Shown piece by piece: positions 1 through 9,603 of a DNA stretch of 64,000 nucleotides (position 1 is its first letter; every line of letters begins with the position of its first letter). A program made the position numbers and the translations under genes. The notes beneath the pieces were generated by a model, which was not told where the DNA came from, searched no databases, and was given only the letters and a program-made list of their open reading frames with translations. The DNA is from JBGLNJ01 sp041300525 (GTDB taxonomy: Bacteria > Chloroflexota > Anaerolineae > Fen-1058). The stretch is taken from positions 3,472,001-3,536,000 of the forward strand of contig JBGLNJ010000001.1 of NCBI GenBank assembly GCA_041300525.1, given 5' to 3'.

Positions 1-429
1 TCGTGGGCATCCTTGAGCGACCGCAATGCCAAAACCGGCTTCGCTCCTGTAGATGGGCTTGCGATCCTGAAACGTGTGGCAGGGCTTGCCATCACGACTT
101 GGAGCTACAAAACGCAATCCCCCTCTATACGGCACATCGGCCCGATGGCGCAGGACTGGGCCGTCTTGGGCGTGGGCGAGGACGACGCATACATCAACTC
201 GGTGGACGCAGATGGAATAGCCCTGGCGGCAATCCAGGGGCTTTATCAGGTTATACAGGACAAGGATGCTCAAATAAAAGCCCAGCAACAACACATCGAG
301 ACGATGGAAGCTGAAATCGCCCATCAACAAAACCATCTTGCCGCACTGGAAGCCCGCCTGACGGCAATGGAAAAGAGGTTGCTCGAACCGCCATCCAGCG
401 CGCCAACACCCACACGGGAAACTCGGTAA
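1..429 (+). CDS. C-terminus of a protein with a peptidase S74 (intramolecular chaperone) domain
   Basis: The frame is open to the left edge, so only the C-terminal end is present. It carries the hallmark of S74 chaperone domains: SDRNAK, with Ser and Lys five residues apart as in the self-cleaving Ser/Lys dyad of phage endosialidases, then WSYKTQ, HIGPMAQDW and a Gly/Asp-rich turn. From about residue 80 to the end lies a Gln/Glu/Ala-rich coiled coil, as expected for the trimerising stalk. In this family the domain folds a trimeric fibre or beta-helix and then cuts itself off. Here it may end a tail-fibre-like or large secreted protein. A lipoprotein gene follows 32 nt later on the same strand. 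Confidence 0.8.
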   Translation, partial: SWASLSDRNAKTGFAPVDGLAILKRVAGLAITTWSYKTQSPSIRHIGPMAQDWAVLGVGEDDAYINSVDADGIALAAIQGLYQVIQDKDAQIKAQQQHIETMEAEIAHQQNHLAALEARLTAMEKRLLEPPSSAPTPTRETR

Positions 430-461
430 AAGATCCGTTGAGGCTGCCCGAGGAGATAGCA

Positions 462-1112
462 ATGAAGAAAAAGTCTTTGAGAACTTGGAAGTTGTTTACT
501 CTCGTGGCGCTCATCATTTTGACCATGCTCGTTGCCTGCCAATCCGGCGCTCAGCCCACGACGCCTGAAACGGCAACCGGCACGCCAGCGCCGCCGAACA
601 GTCCACCTCCAACGTCACAAGTTACACCCGCGCCGACAGATGATTGGTTTGCGCTGTTCCAGAGAACACCGTTCCCCTATACCACGCCACTCCCTCCGTC
701 AACGCGAACAATCCTGGACGGCGCCTACGCCAAGCTCGACCCCAGCGAGGCTGAGCATTTTCATTGCAGACGCTGTCCGGATTATGCTCCGGAAGGTGGA
801 ATATGGAAATTGAGCCTGGATAAAGGGGTGTTCCGGATGTTCTATCAGGTCACGGGCTGGCGGAGTATCGGGTCATTCACCGTATCGGGAGACCGGTTGA
901 CGCTCTTCAATGACCCATACTGCACCGACGACGTCGGCGACTATACGTGGAAACTGGAACACGGGGCCTTGACTCTGCAAGTGATCAAAGATGAATGTGC
1001 GATCCGTCTGCGTGCAATGAATCTGACCATGCTCCCGTGGCTTTCGTGCCAACCACCTAATACGGAAGCGGCCGTTACCGATCATTGGCTCAAGCCACCC
1101 GGTTGCCAATAG
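462..1112 (+). CDS. Predicted lipoprotein of unknown function
   Basis: Start chosen at the ATG preceded by GAGGAG. The N-terminus is a lipoprotein signal: basic KKKSLRTWK, a hydrophobic stretch, and lipobox LVAC with Cys about residue 27. A Pro/Thr/Ser/Ala-rich linker follows to about residue 65, then a compact domain of about 150 residues with Cys pairs (HCRRC, YC, EC, SC, GC). The domain has alternating strands (GIWKLSLDKG, GSFTVSGDRLTLF), like small beta-barrel proteins that bind ligand outside the cell. I do not recognise a named family. Low-complexity linkers of this type are common in Chloroflexota surface lipoproteins. An intrinsic terminator follows directly. Confidence 0.75.
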   Translation: MKKKSLRTWKLFTLVALIILTMLVACQSGAQPTTPETATGTPAPPNSPPPTSQVTPAPTDDWFALFQRTPFPYTTPLPPSTRTILDGAYAKLDPSEAEHFHCRRCPDYAPEGGIWKLSLDKGVFRMFYQVTGWRSIGSFTVSGDRLTLFNDPYCTDDVGDYTWKLEHGALTLQVIKDECAIRLRAMNLTMLPWLSCQPPNTEAAVTDHWLKPPGCQ

Positions 1113-1132
1113 AAGCGGCCACAAATATCAGC

Positions 1133-1160
1133 CCCCCGGACTTGCCGGGGGTCTTTTTAT
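1133..1160 (+). terminator. Rho-independent terminator of the lipoprotein gene
   Basis: Perfect 7-bp stem CCCCCGG/CCGGGGG with a 5-nt loop, followed by TCTTTTTAT. The T-rich tail is on the plus strand, so it serves the lipoprotein gene. It also overlaps the stop of the convergent glyA-gcvT gene. Confidence 0.85.
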
Positions 1161-4080
1161 CCACCGCTCTTTTTGCGTTTGGGCATCCGGCTGAGTACGG
1201 TGATCGTTTCCATGCCCAGCACCCGGTCGCCAAAAGTCATTTCATTGCGTGGCTTGTCTTCTTCGTGTGCGGGCAGCCCAGCTACCCACAGCGGCGTGCC
1301 CTCTGGAGTGTATTTGAACAGGACAAACGCCTGGCCGGTAAAACAACCTTCGGTGTCTATCGCGCACGACAGCACCTTGCCGACGACCTTGCTGCGCTTG
1401 TCTACTACCAGGTCAAGTTGCTTGGGCATTCGCACATTCTTTTCGTCCACGCGAAAGCGGACGACCTGGCCCTTCATCTCGGCCCGGTGCGCGATGAATG
1501 CAGCGCGCCCGATAAAGAACGGTTTGTAGAGCTTGGCAAACTTGCCAAAGCCCGCGTCGTCCGGCGTGAGGCTCAGTGGCCCGGCCACCTCGTGGCCGTA
1601 GAGCGGCAAGCCCGCTTCAGTGCGCAGGCTGTCGCGCGCCCCCAAGCCAATTGGCTTGAGCCCGAATGGCTCGCCGGCCGCCATGATCTTATTCCACAAG
1701 TCCGGCGCGCGGTCGGGGTGGACGAGAATCTCAAAACTGAGCGGCTCGCCCGTATAGCCGGTGCGCGAGATGAGCACATCGTGTCCGGCCAGCGTGCCCT
1801 CGCACAATCGAGCGCGCTTGAGCGATTGGATTTGCGCGGCAAACTCGCGTGTGTTGGCCAGCGTTAGGAGAATCTCGCGCGATTTCGGCCCTTGCAGCGG
1901 AATGTCCACTCGACACTCGTCGCCCCAACGCCGGTCGCGCAAGTCGCGCAGGGTTACCTGGCCGCGCCACCGAATCCAGGGCCGCTCGCGATCAAGGGTG
2001 ACTCGGTTTTCGATGACGGCGTTGAGCCAGGTCCAGACCTTGTCGTTATTGCTGGCATTGACCACGATCAGGTACCGCTCTGGCGCGCGCATGTAAATGA
2101 GGACGTCGTCAAGACAGTTGCCGTCAATGTCCAGCAAGTAACTATACAGCACTTGGCCCAACTGGACGGTGGACATGTCGTTGGGCTGCGCCAGGTCGAG
2201 GAAGCGGCGCGCGTCCGGCCCGCTGACTTTAAACACGCCCATGTGCGTCGAGTCGAACAAGCCGGCCGCTTTGCGGCACGCGAGGTGCTCTTTCACCACG
2301 GACGTGTACCATACGGGCATTTCCCAGCCGCCGAATGGGATCATCTTTGCGCCCAACGCCTTGTGTGTTTCGTAGAGTGTCGTGCGCTTGACGGGCGCGC
2401 GCGAGTCGTCAGATTCTTGCCAGTTAAAAATGGGCAGCGGCGTGTGCGGCGCCGGACCCAGGGTGTGCTGGCCGATAAAGTACGGCTTGGTTTTATCCAC
2501 CGCTTCAGGATTCGTCTCCAGGCTGATGGGCAACGCGATCTTGGGCGTGTAAGGCGGGCTGGCTGGGTCAGCGCTCTCAAGGGGACGCACGATCATCGGG
2601 CCGACAAGTCGGGCAGTCAAATCGTCGTCGAACGCCACATAGCCATCCGAAAGCGCCCGCAGCCAGGCCGCCACGCGCGCGGCCTTTTCGCCAGGCGCCG
2701 TCAGCAGGTAACGGTCGTGCGCCTCGCCGGGGCGATGGAGCACGGCCGGACTCATCACTTGCCCATCTTTTTCGAGCAGGAAAGTCGCCTGCTCTCCGCC
2801 GGGGGGCAAGTGGACAAGCTCGTTGGTCGTGACGTGTTGCATAAAAGTGGACGCTCGGGGCCCAATGATTTCAAAGGTGACTTGTCCTGACGGGTATGGA
2901 TCGTTAATCGTCCAAAAGTGCGGATAGCCCCGCGTGACCTCCGGCGAGCAAAGGCCCAGCTTGGCGATTAACTCTTGAACGGCCAGCTTGGATTGCTCGA
3001 GCACATCAAAGTCCATCTTGGCGCCGCCAGGATAGGGTCGGCAGCTCTTGAGCGTCTCGGCGATCGCGTGGGCGATCAACTCGACCTCCGGCTCGCGCAA
3101 GCCGCGCTGTGTGATCCACGGCGCACCCAGGCGGATGCCACTGGCATGAAGCGCGTTTGCGTCGCCTGGGATCGTGTTGCGGTTGACGACGATGCCGACC
3201 AGGTCGAGGATGCGCGCAGCGGGATCGCCCATCAGGGGAGAGCCATCCCGTCCCTTGATGCTCTTGCAGTCCACCAGCAACATGTGCGACTCGGTGCCGC
3301 CATACGGAATGCGCAGTCCTTCTTGCTGCAAGCATTTCGACAGGTGTTGGGCGTTGGCGAGGATCTGCTTTTGCAGCGCGACAAATTGCTCAGTGGCAGC
3401 CAGCTTGAAGGCGACGGCCATCGCCGCGATGGTGTTGACGTGCGGCCCGCCCTGCTCGCCGGGAAAGACGGCGCGGTCAATGCGCTGGGATAGCTCTTCG
3501 CGCGCGGTGAGGATGCACGCCGCACGCGGCCCGCACAAAGTCTTGTGCGTGGTAAATGTGATTACGTCGGCATAGCCCACAGGCGTTGGGAACACGCCCG
3601 CCGTCACCATGCCCGCCACGTGGCTGATGTCGGCCATCAAATACGCGCCCACGCTGTCGGCGATCTCGCGGAATTTCTTCCAGTCTGGCGCGTAAGGGTA
3701 CGACGTGTAACCGGCGATGATCATGCGCGGCTTGGTTTGCGCGGCCAGCCGGGCGATCTCGGCATAGTCCAATTGCTCGGTCTCCAGGCTCACCGAGTAC
3801 GGCACGATGTTGTAATGCCGCCCCGAACGGTTGGCCGGGCTGCCGTGCGTCAGGTGTCCGCCAACGATCAGGCTCATGCCCATCACAGTGTCGCCCGCCT
3901 CGAGTAGCGCTTCGTACACGGCGTTGTTGGCCGGCGCGCCCGAAAGCGGCTGGACGTTGACGAATATCCGCTCAGGTGGAACACGGTCGGTAGCAAACAG
4001 CTCGGCGCAGCGGCGGCGCGCGAGCGATTCGACCATGTTCGCGTACTCGACGCCCATGTAATAGCGCGGGCTGCCTCGGC
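1157..4080 (-). CDS. Serine hydroxymethyltransferase-aminomethyltransferase fusion (GlyA-GcvT), N-terminus missing
   Basis: The protein begins inside SHMT at PRYYMGVEYANMVE, so roughly the first 60-80 residues are absent. Recognisable SHMT parts: GHLTHGSP, the PLP-lysine motif TFTTHKTLCGPR, and EQGGPHVNTIAAMAVAF. After about residue 350 comes a GcvT-like segment (YPSGQVTFEIIGPRA, VTTNELVHLPPG), a linker, and from about residue 540 a full aminomethyltransferase T-protein (ALGAKMIPFGGWEMPVWY, GLFDSTHMGVFKVSGPDA, SRTGYTGEPLSFEI, GLGARDSLRTEAGLPLYG). The combination would couple serine-glycine interconversion with glycine cleavage on tetrahydrofolate. At the 5' side the sequence runs into phage DNA; one base added near 4077 would restore AEGSPRYY, so the break lies near 4063-4080. 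The bacterial gene is cut, probably by the same event or artefact that placed the phage block. Confidence 0.85.
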
Positions 4081-4564
4081 GGCAGAGGGGCGCATTCTGC
4101 GCGAGGTTCTGCCGCAGGACGCAATTGACGACGTGCTGAACAAACTTGAAACAGCCCGCGCGTCTCAGGTCACGACAGACTTTGTGCTTGGGGGCAGCCC
4201 GACGGCAGAAACCACTATGGAAGCCGCTCGCCGTGGTATGGATATTTCTGTCGCAGACGTTACTGGTGCGCTCAGGGCAAGCCCTGATGCTGTCATTAGG
4301 ATTGCATCAAACCTTGCCTCGCGCTTTACCCGTGATCTGACTGACGCAGAGCGTGCGCGCGTTGCCCGCATCTTGGTTTCTGAAGACCCAGAACTGGTAA
4401 GAAGGGCAATTGTTGATCAGGGCGCGATGGCCGCCTTACAGACACGCATCCAAGAACTGACCGCAGCAGGGACAAGGGGTGCCGCCCGCGCAGGGGCAGT
4501 GACGGGAGCGCAGCCCGGTGCTAATCTATCACAGCAGGCAATTCGCGGCCTTCTCGCACAATAA
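4064..4564 (+). CDS. C-terminus of a phage virion or DNA-ejection protein
   Basis: The frame is open through the junction at about 4064 (reading RAASAAEGRILREVLPQ) and ends 11 nt before the portal gene. The visible 160 residues are Ala/Arg/Glu-rich and helical, with a Gly/Ala tail (GTRGAARAGAVTGAQPGA). Large internal virion or transglycosylase proteins of podoviruses often end this way, and they can sit just before the portal gene. I cannot name the family. The true start lies outside this block. Confidence 0.55.
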   Translation, partial: ARAASAAEGRILREVLPQDAIDDVLNKLETARASQVTTDFVLGGSPTAETTMEAARRGMDISVADVTGALRASPDAVIRIASNLASRFTRDLTDAERARVARILVSEDPELVRRAIVDQGAMAALQTRIQELTAAGTRGAARAGAVTGAQPGANLSQQAIRGLLAQ

Positions 4565-4575
4565 CGGAGACACAG

Positions 4576-6596
4576 ATGCAGCCGAAACGCCTGACGGACG
4601 ACGAAATCCAGAACACCATCACAAGCTCCGTCCGCGAGGCCGTGGATTTCGTGGAAACGGAAATTGCGCCGGACCGCATCCGTTCGCAAAAATACTTCGA
4701 CGGCAAGTCTGCGATTGAATACGAGGAAGGCAGATCGAAGGTTGTCGCGACCAAAGTGCGAGACACCATCCGCGCCATTAAGCCTGCCCTGATGCGGGTG
4801 TTCCTGCAATCCGACAAGCCGGTCGAGTTTGTCCCGACCACCCCACAGGCAGCAATGGGCGCGGATCAGGCGACCAAATATGCCAAGTATGTGTTCGAGC
4901 GCAACAACGGCTTCCGTATCCTGTCGGACGTATTCCACGACGCGCTTATCAAAAAGGTGGGCGTGGCCAAGGTCTATTACGACGAGGTGCCGAGCGTCGA
5001 GATTGACGAATACACCGACCTTTCGCCCGAGCAAGTTGCACTGATCGAAGAAGACGAGGAGACCGAAATCCTTGAGCGTGAGGATACGGTCATCGCTGAG
5101 GCCATCATTGACGAGATGGGCATGGAAGTGCAGCCCCAGATCGTCTACTCGCGCCTGCGCGCCTTGAGGACTGCTATGTCTGCGGCCACACCAGCGAAGC
5201 CCGCGTGGGCGATCTGGTGGCGATGGGCTTTGATTTCGAGACGGTCTATAATCTGGGCGGCTCTGCCGATGGCACCGTGGACGACGAGGAAGAGCTTGCC
5301 CGTCGTGGCTGGGACGACATCGACGACAACGAAAACGCCGCCGATCCGTCGATGCGGAAGGTCCAGTTTACCGAAGCATACATGCGGATGGACATCGAAG
5401 GCACGGGCGTCCCCCGCCTTTACAAGTTCATCTGCGCTGGCAATGATTACGAAGTGCTGGATTACGAACTGTGCGACTACATCCCCTTCGCCATCTTTGA
5501 GGTTGACCCTGAGCCGCACACCTTCTTTGGCCGCTCTTTGGCTGAGATTGTTGAGGAAGATCAGGACGCATCGACTTCCCTTCTGCGCGGGCTGATCGAC
5601 AATATCTCGATGGTCAATAACCCAAGAATTGAGGTTGTGACCGGCCAAGCGAATATGGACGACGTGCTGAATAACGAGATCGGCGCGATTATCCGGGTGA
5701 AGGCTCCCGGCTCTGTGCGCGAGTTGACCGTTGGCAGCATGGCAGCCTCGGTGCTTCCGGCCATCAATTACTACGATGAGGTTGTTCGCGCCAAAACAGG
5801 CGTCACCGGCGCTGCTATGGGCATGGATGCCGACGCCCTGCAATCTCAGACTGCGGCTGGCGTCAATGCCGCCGTGCAGGCCGCCTCGGCTGTCTCTGAG
5901 TTGATCGCCCGCAATCTGGCCGAGGGCGGTATGCGCCAGATGTTCCGCCTGATTGCCCAGATCGCGCGGGCCAACCCGAACCAAGGCGAGATGATCCGGC
6001 TTGATGGCCAGTTTGTCCCGGTCGATCCGCGTTCTTGGACCAGTGACCTTGATCTCGTCACCAACGTCGGCTTGGGCAATAATCGCCGCGAGGAGCGCAT
6101 TGCTGCCCTGCAACTGACCATGCAGACGCAGATGCAAATCTGGCAAGCCTACGGGCCGCAGAATGGCATTGTCACCATGACGGGCATCCGCAACACGCTG
6201 GCCGACATTCTGGGCATGGCTGGCATCAGCAACGCGGATCGGTACTACAACCCGATGAACCCGCAGATGGAGCAAATGCTGATGATGCAGGCGGCACAGG
6301 CTGCCCAAGCCCAGCAAGGCCAAGCCCAGCCGTCGGACCCCAATCAGGCGTTCTTGCAGGCCGAGCAGATGAAGATGTCCGCCCGCGTGCAGGCCGACAT
6401 GGCCAAGACGCAGCTTGACGCCCAGCGGCTTCAAATGGAAGATGATTTGAAGCGGGATCAGATGGCTCAAGACCTTGCGTTGAAGGCCGCCGAGCTTCTT
6501 GCGAAAACCGGCGTTCAGCTTGATCTGAATGCTATCAAGCGTGAACAGCAAATGCCGAGGATGCCTTTTGTCGGAAATCAAACGCAAGGCTTCTGA
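4576..6596 (+). CDS. Phage portal protein, P22-like, with an internal frameshift
   Basis: The portal forms the dodecameric DNA gate at one head vertex. The N-terminal part (from an ATG with GGAG upstream) reads RSQKYFDGKSAIEYEEGRSK, VRDTIRAIKPALMRVF, FHDALIKKVGVAKVYYD, all typical of P22/SU10-type portals. Near 5150-5165 the coding frame changes: the continuation LEDCYVCGHTSEARVGDLV is in the frame that ends at 6596. The usual segment between these blocks (a PEEF-like stretch of about 20-30 residues) seems absent, so this is more than a single-base error. The C-terminal half has the Gln/Met/Ala-rich helical barrel (MMQAAQAAQAQQGQAQP). Two open fragments result, 4576-5595 and 5205-6596. Confidence 0.85.
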
Positions 6597-6816
6597 AGCC
6601 AGAACACTCCTAGCCGATCACGTTTTCCAAGGCGTGATCGGTGAAATCCGCAATGATGCAGTGGGGGTGTTTTTAAATGCAGCTTGTGATATGAATGTGG
6701 TTGCGGCGGCACATGAACGTGTGCGCGCCGTTCAAACCATTCTCGACGCTCTCCAAGCGCGAATTGACGCCGAGGCGGTTGAGTTAAAACAGGATCGGGA
6801 CCGTGCAAACGACTGA
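6568..6816 (+). CDS. Small phage protein of unknown function
   Basis: About 82 residues, starting at a TTG that sits 7 nt after GAGG inside the end of the portal gene. The frame overlaps the portal end by 29 nt and the scaffold start by 14 nt, a compact phage arrangement that supports translation. The protein is mostly helical (SEIKRKASEARTLLADHVFQ, HERVRAVQTILDALQARID). Small helical proteins between portal and scaffold genes are common in podoviruses. No family recognised. Confidence 0.6.
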   Translation: MSEIKRKASEARTLLADHVFQGVIGEIRNDAVGVFLNAACDMNVVAAAHERVRAVQTILDALQARIDAEAVELKQDRDRAND

Positions 6817-7771
6817 CACACTTGAAGCGGCTGTAAACAGCCTGCTTATGCCTTCGAATGAAGTTGCTGAAACCCAGCAAGACGCCGACGAGGCGGATCA
6901 GATCGAAGAGGAACAGGGCGAATATGAGGGCGATCAAGCCCAAGATGACGCCGAGAATTCCGAGGACGACGGCGAAGAGCCTGATGCCGAGGATACTGAG
7001 GATGAGGACTACGAAGAAGCCGAGGCCAATGAGACGCCAGACGTGTTCACCGTCAAAGTTGACGGCAAGGACACCGAGGTCACGCTCGAAGAGCTAAAGC
7101 GGTCTTTTTCGGGACAAGCCTACATCCAGAAGGGAATGCAAGAGGCCGCGACGATCCGCAAGGAAGCCGAGGCGCTTTTCCAAACCCTTCAAAGCGAACG
7201 GCAGCAATTCTTTGCGACGTTGGAAAACATCCAACAGCAGGGAATAATTAAGGCCCCGCAGGCTCCTGATCTCCGAATGTTGGACAGTGATCCCATCGGA
7301 TACATGCAGGAGAAGGCGAAATACGACATCAAGGCACAAGAGTTCCAAGCCCAGCAGCGGCAGCTTTCTGAACAGTCGGAGCGCCAGCGCGCTTTGCAGG
7401 ATCAGGCGATGCAGGTTCAACTGCAAGAGCAAGCCGCCAAGCTGAAGCAGGCAATTCCTGAGTTTGCGAACCCTGAAAAGGCCGCAAAACTCAAGACGGA
7501 CCTTGTGCAATTTGCGTCGAAATATGGGCTTTCGGCTGAAGAAGTGGCAAGCACTGTCGATGCTCGCCTTGTGCAGGTTTTGTATGACGCTTTCAGGTTC
7601 AACCAGCTTCGCGCGGGAAAGGATATGGCTAAGAAGAAGCCAGAACCTCCGCGCAATGTGAAGCCGGTGCCTCGCAAGCCTGCACCCGAAAAAATCGTTC
7701 GTGATCGGCAGATGAAGGTAGCGAAGCGGTCAGGAAAGCCAGAGGCTTTCATTGATCTGCTTTTCAGATGA
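6803..7771 (+). CDS. Phage capsid scaffolding protein
   Basis: Position between portal and major capsid gene, and composition, identify it as scaffold. After about 20 residues comes a very acidic stretch (residues 25-75, mostly Asp and Glu), then FTVKVDGKDTEVTLEELKRS, then a long Gln/Glu/Ala coiled coil (about 110-220), and a basic C-terminus (AKKKPEPPRNVKPVPRKPA) that in such proteins contacts the coat subunit. The start is GTG, overlapping the upstream small gene. Scaffolds direct procapsid assembly and leave the mature head. Confidence 0.8.
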   Translation: MQTTDTLEAAVNSLLMPSNEVAETQQDADEADQIEEEQGEYEGDQAQDDAENSEDDGEEPDAEDTEDEDYEEAEANETPDVFTVKVDGKDTEVTLEELKRSFSGQAYIQKGMQEAATIRKEAEALFQTLQSERQQFFATLENIQQQGIIKAPQAPDLRMLDSDPIGYMQEKAKYDIKAQEFQAQQRQLSEQSERQRALQDQAMQVQLQEQAAKLKQAIPEFANPEKAAKLKTDLVQFASKYGLSAEEVASTVDARLVQVLYDAFRFNQLRAGKDMAKKKPEPPRNVKPVPRKPAPEKIVRDRQMKVAKRSGKPEAFIDLLFR

Positions 7772-7794
7772 AACCCCGATGAAGGACTGCTAAA

Positions 7795-8751
7795 ATGGCA
7801 CAGCCAACCAATACCCTCGACTCCTACGACGTTCGCGGCATCCGCGAAGACCTTTCCGACGTGATCTACGATATCTCGCCGGAAGAAACACCGTTCTACA
7901 CCGCTTGCGCCAAGGCTAAAGCGTCCAACACGCTGCATGAGTGGCAGACCGACGCGCTGCGTTCGTCGGGCGATAACGCTCACATCGAAGGCGACGACAC
8001 CATCGCTGAAGCCCGCTCGGCCACTGTTCGCTTGAACAACCGCACGCAAATCTTCAAGAACAGCGTCGTCATCCCCGGCACCGATCAGGGCCTCAACAAA
8101 GCCGGTCGCGCACGCGAAATGGCCTATCAGGTTCTGAAGATTGCCAAAGAGCAGAAGCTGGACATCGAAAAAGCGATGTTTGCCAACCAAGCAAAAGTTG
8201 CTGGTGACAGCTCGACCGCACGCCGCATGGCTGGCGTTCCTTCTTGGCTGACCACCAACACCAACTTCCAATCCGGTGACTCGGGCGCTGACCCGACCGG
8301 CGACGGCTCGAACGCTCGTACCGACGACGGCACCCCGACTGCATTCTCGCAGACCAAGTTCGACGCTGTTATGCAGTCGATCTGGGTCTCGGGCGGCAAG
8401 CCGGACAGCGTGTACCTGTCGGCGTTCCAGATGAACCTCGCTCTGGGCTTCACTGGTAACAACAACCAGCGTTCGAACATCACTGCTGAAGCCGAAAAGG
8501 TCATCAAGCACATGTCCGTTTACGTCACGCCGTGGGGAACCGTTGAGTTCAAGCCGACCCGCGAAAACCGCGCTCGGGACGTGTTCATCATGCAGGACGA
8601 CATGTGGGCCGTTGGCGTTCTGCGTGCGACCAAGAACGAAGAGCTGGCCAAGACCGGCGACAACGAGAAGCGTCAGGTCGTCACCGAACTGACCTTGGTC
8701 TGCCGGAACGAAAAGTCCTCGGGCGGCATCTACGACAACACCACCTCGTAA
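7795..8751 (+). CDS. Phage major capsid protein, SU10-like (DUF5309 type)
   Basis: 318 residues with GAAGGA ahead of the ATG. It opens with NTLDSYDVRGIREDLSDVIY and DISPEETPFY, the typical start of SU10-type coat proteins, and continues with WQTDALRSS, FKNSVVIPGTDQ, GVPSWLTTNTN and VYVTPWGTVEF. The fold in this family is HK97-like and builds the icosahedral shell. A strong UUCG-loop hairpin follows the stop, so the abundant capsid message probably ends here. Confidence 0.88.
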   Translation: MAQPTNTLDSYDVRGIREDLSDVIYDISPEETPFYTACAKAKASNTLHEWQTDALRSSGDNAHIEGDDTIAEARSATVRLNNRTQIFKNSVVIPGTDQGLNKAGRAREMAYQVLKIAKEQKLDIEKAMFANQAKVAGDSSTARRMAGVPSWLTTNTNFQSGDSGADPTGDGSNARTDDGTPTAFSQTKFDAVMQSIWVSGGKPDSVYLSAFQMNLALGFTGNNNQRSNITAEAEKVIKHMSVYVTPWGTVEFKPTRENRARDVFIMQDDMWAVGVLRATKNEELAKTGDNEKRQVVTELTLVCRNEKSSGGIYDNTTS

Positions 8752-8758
8752 TCGTGAT

Positions 8759-8785
8759 GGGGCGGGCTTCGGCTCGCCCCTTTCC
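8759..8785 (+). terminator. Terminator after the capsid gene
   Basis: GGGGCGGGC, loop TTCG, GCTCGCCCC, then TTTCC. One G-U pair; UUCG tetraloop. Lies between the capsid and decoration-type genes. Confidence 0.8.
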
Positions 8786-8811
8786 TCATCTCATGGCTGA
8801 AGGAAAATCCC

Positions 8812-9255
8812 ATGCCCTCAAATTACTTTGAGAACTACGGCATCGTCACGGTCACGTCTGCGACTGTCACGATCACCGACGAGGCTCACGTTGGCCAGCG
8901 CGTTATCTTCAACCGCGCTGCCGGTGTGACCGCAACCCTGCCGGAAGCTACCGGCTCGGGCAACCGCTACGAGTTCATCGGCCTTGTCGATGCCTCGGGC
9001 AGCCAGATCATCAAGGTTGGTGACAACACCGACATCATGATGGGCGTGGCCTATCTGGGCAACGACAGTGCAGGTGCCTCGTGCTTCTACACTGCCGACA
9101 CCTCGGACACGATCACGATGGACGGATCGACCAAAGGCGGCCTCAAGGGCTGGCGTGTAGTCTGTGACGACATCGCTGCCAATACTTGGGCAGTCATGGT
9201 TATGTCGGAAGCCTCTGGCACCGAAGCGACCCCGTTCTCGGCCACTGTGTCGTAA
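8812..9255 (+). CDS. Phage head decoration or structural protein
   Basis: 147 residues, with GAAGG before the ATG. Beta-rich with many Gly/Thr/Ala (TVTSATVTITDEAHVGQRVI, GVTATLPEATGSGNRYEF), ending GTEATPFSATVS. Composition and position right after the coat gene match the small decoration or fibre-like proteins found next to SU10-type coat genes. A second GC-rich hairpin terminator follows. No motif points to an enzyme. Confidence 0.65.
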   Translation: MPSNYFENYGIVTVTSATVTITDEAHVGQRVIFNRAAGVTATLPEATGSGNRYEFIGLVDASGSQIIKVGDNTDIMMGVAYLGNDSAGASCFYTADTSDTITMDGSTKGGLKGWRVVCDDIAANTWAVMVMSEASGTEATPFSATVS

Positions 9256-9263
9256 CGAAAAGA

Positions 9264-9290
9264 GGGGCGGGTTTAGGCTCGCCCCTTCTT
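9264..9290 (+). terminator. Terminator after the decoration-type gene
   Basis: GGGGCGGG, 6-nt loop, CTCGCCCC, then TTCTT. Nearly the same stem as the hairpin at 8759, so the two structural genes seem to share a terminator design. Confidence 0.75.
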
Positions 9291-9294
9291 CCCA

Positions 9295-9603
9295 ATGAAT
9301 GAATATCGGGTAACATGCGACGGCATTTTTCGTGGGGGCATCCGCTACAGGCGGGGGCAAATTCTGCGTATGCCGCCAGAGGTTGCCGACATCATGCGGA
9401 AAGTCTATCCGCATCTGACCTTTGAGGGCGTGAATGACGAAAATAGCGGAACAAATGTTCGAGGAGGACGGGAAGATCATTGTGCGGCAGACGCACGACT
9501 TCAACCCGGTCTTGGAGAAGGCAAAGATGCTCCGAAACGCAGGGGCAGGCCACCTCGGGGAAAGCAAGCTGGTGGGCTTAGTCCCGATGAAGGTTTGGGC
9601 TGA
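9295..9603 (+). CDS. Small phage protein overlapping the next gene
   Basis: The first 45 residues (MNEYRVTCDGIFRGGIRYRR, MPPEVADIMRKVYPHL) look like a genuine head-completion-type small protein. From residue 47 on, the frame overlaps the next gene in another frame; there it is rich in Gly and Arg and has an AT-hook-like KRRGRPPRG. I cannot tell whether the long overlap is real or whether the protein ends early in the native phage. Confidence 0.45.
   Translation: MNEYRVTCDGIFRGGIRYRRGQILRMPPEVADIMRKVYPHLTFEGVNDENSGTNVRGGREDHCAADARLQPGLGEGKDAPKRRGRPPRGKQAGGLSPDEGLG

Noticed and set aside
1085..1867. 260-codon plus-strand ORF opposite gcvT
   Set aside because: Antisense shadow of a clearly conserved gene; no family motif and no ribosome site.
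5145..6587. 480-codon minus-strand ORF opposite the portal gene
   Set aside because: Leu/His/Arg-rich shadow produced by portal codon bias.
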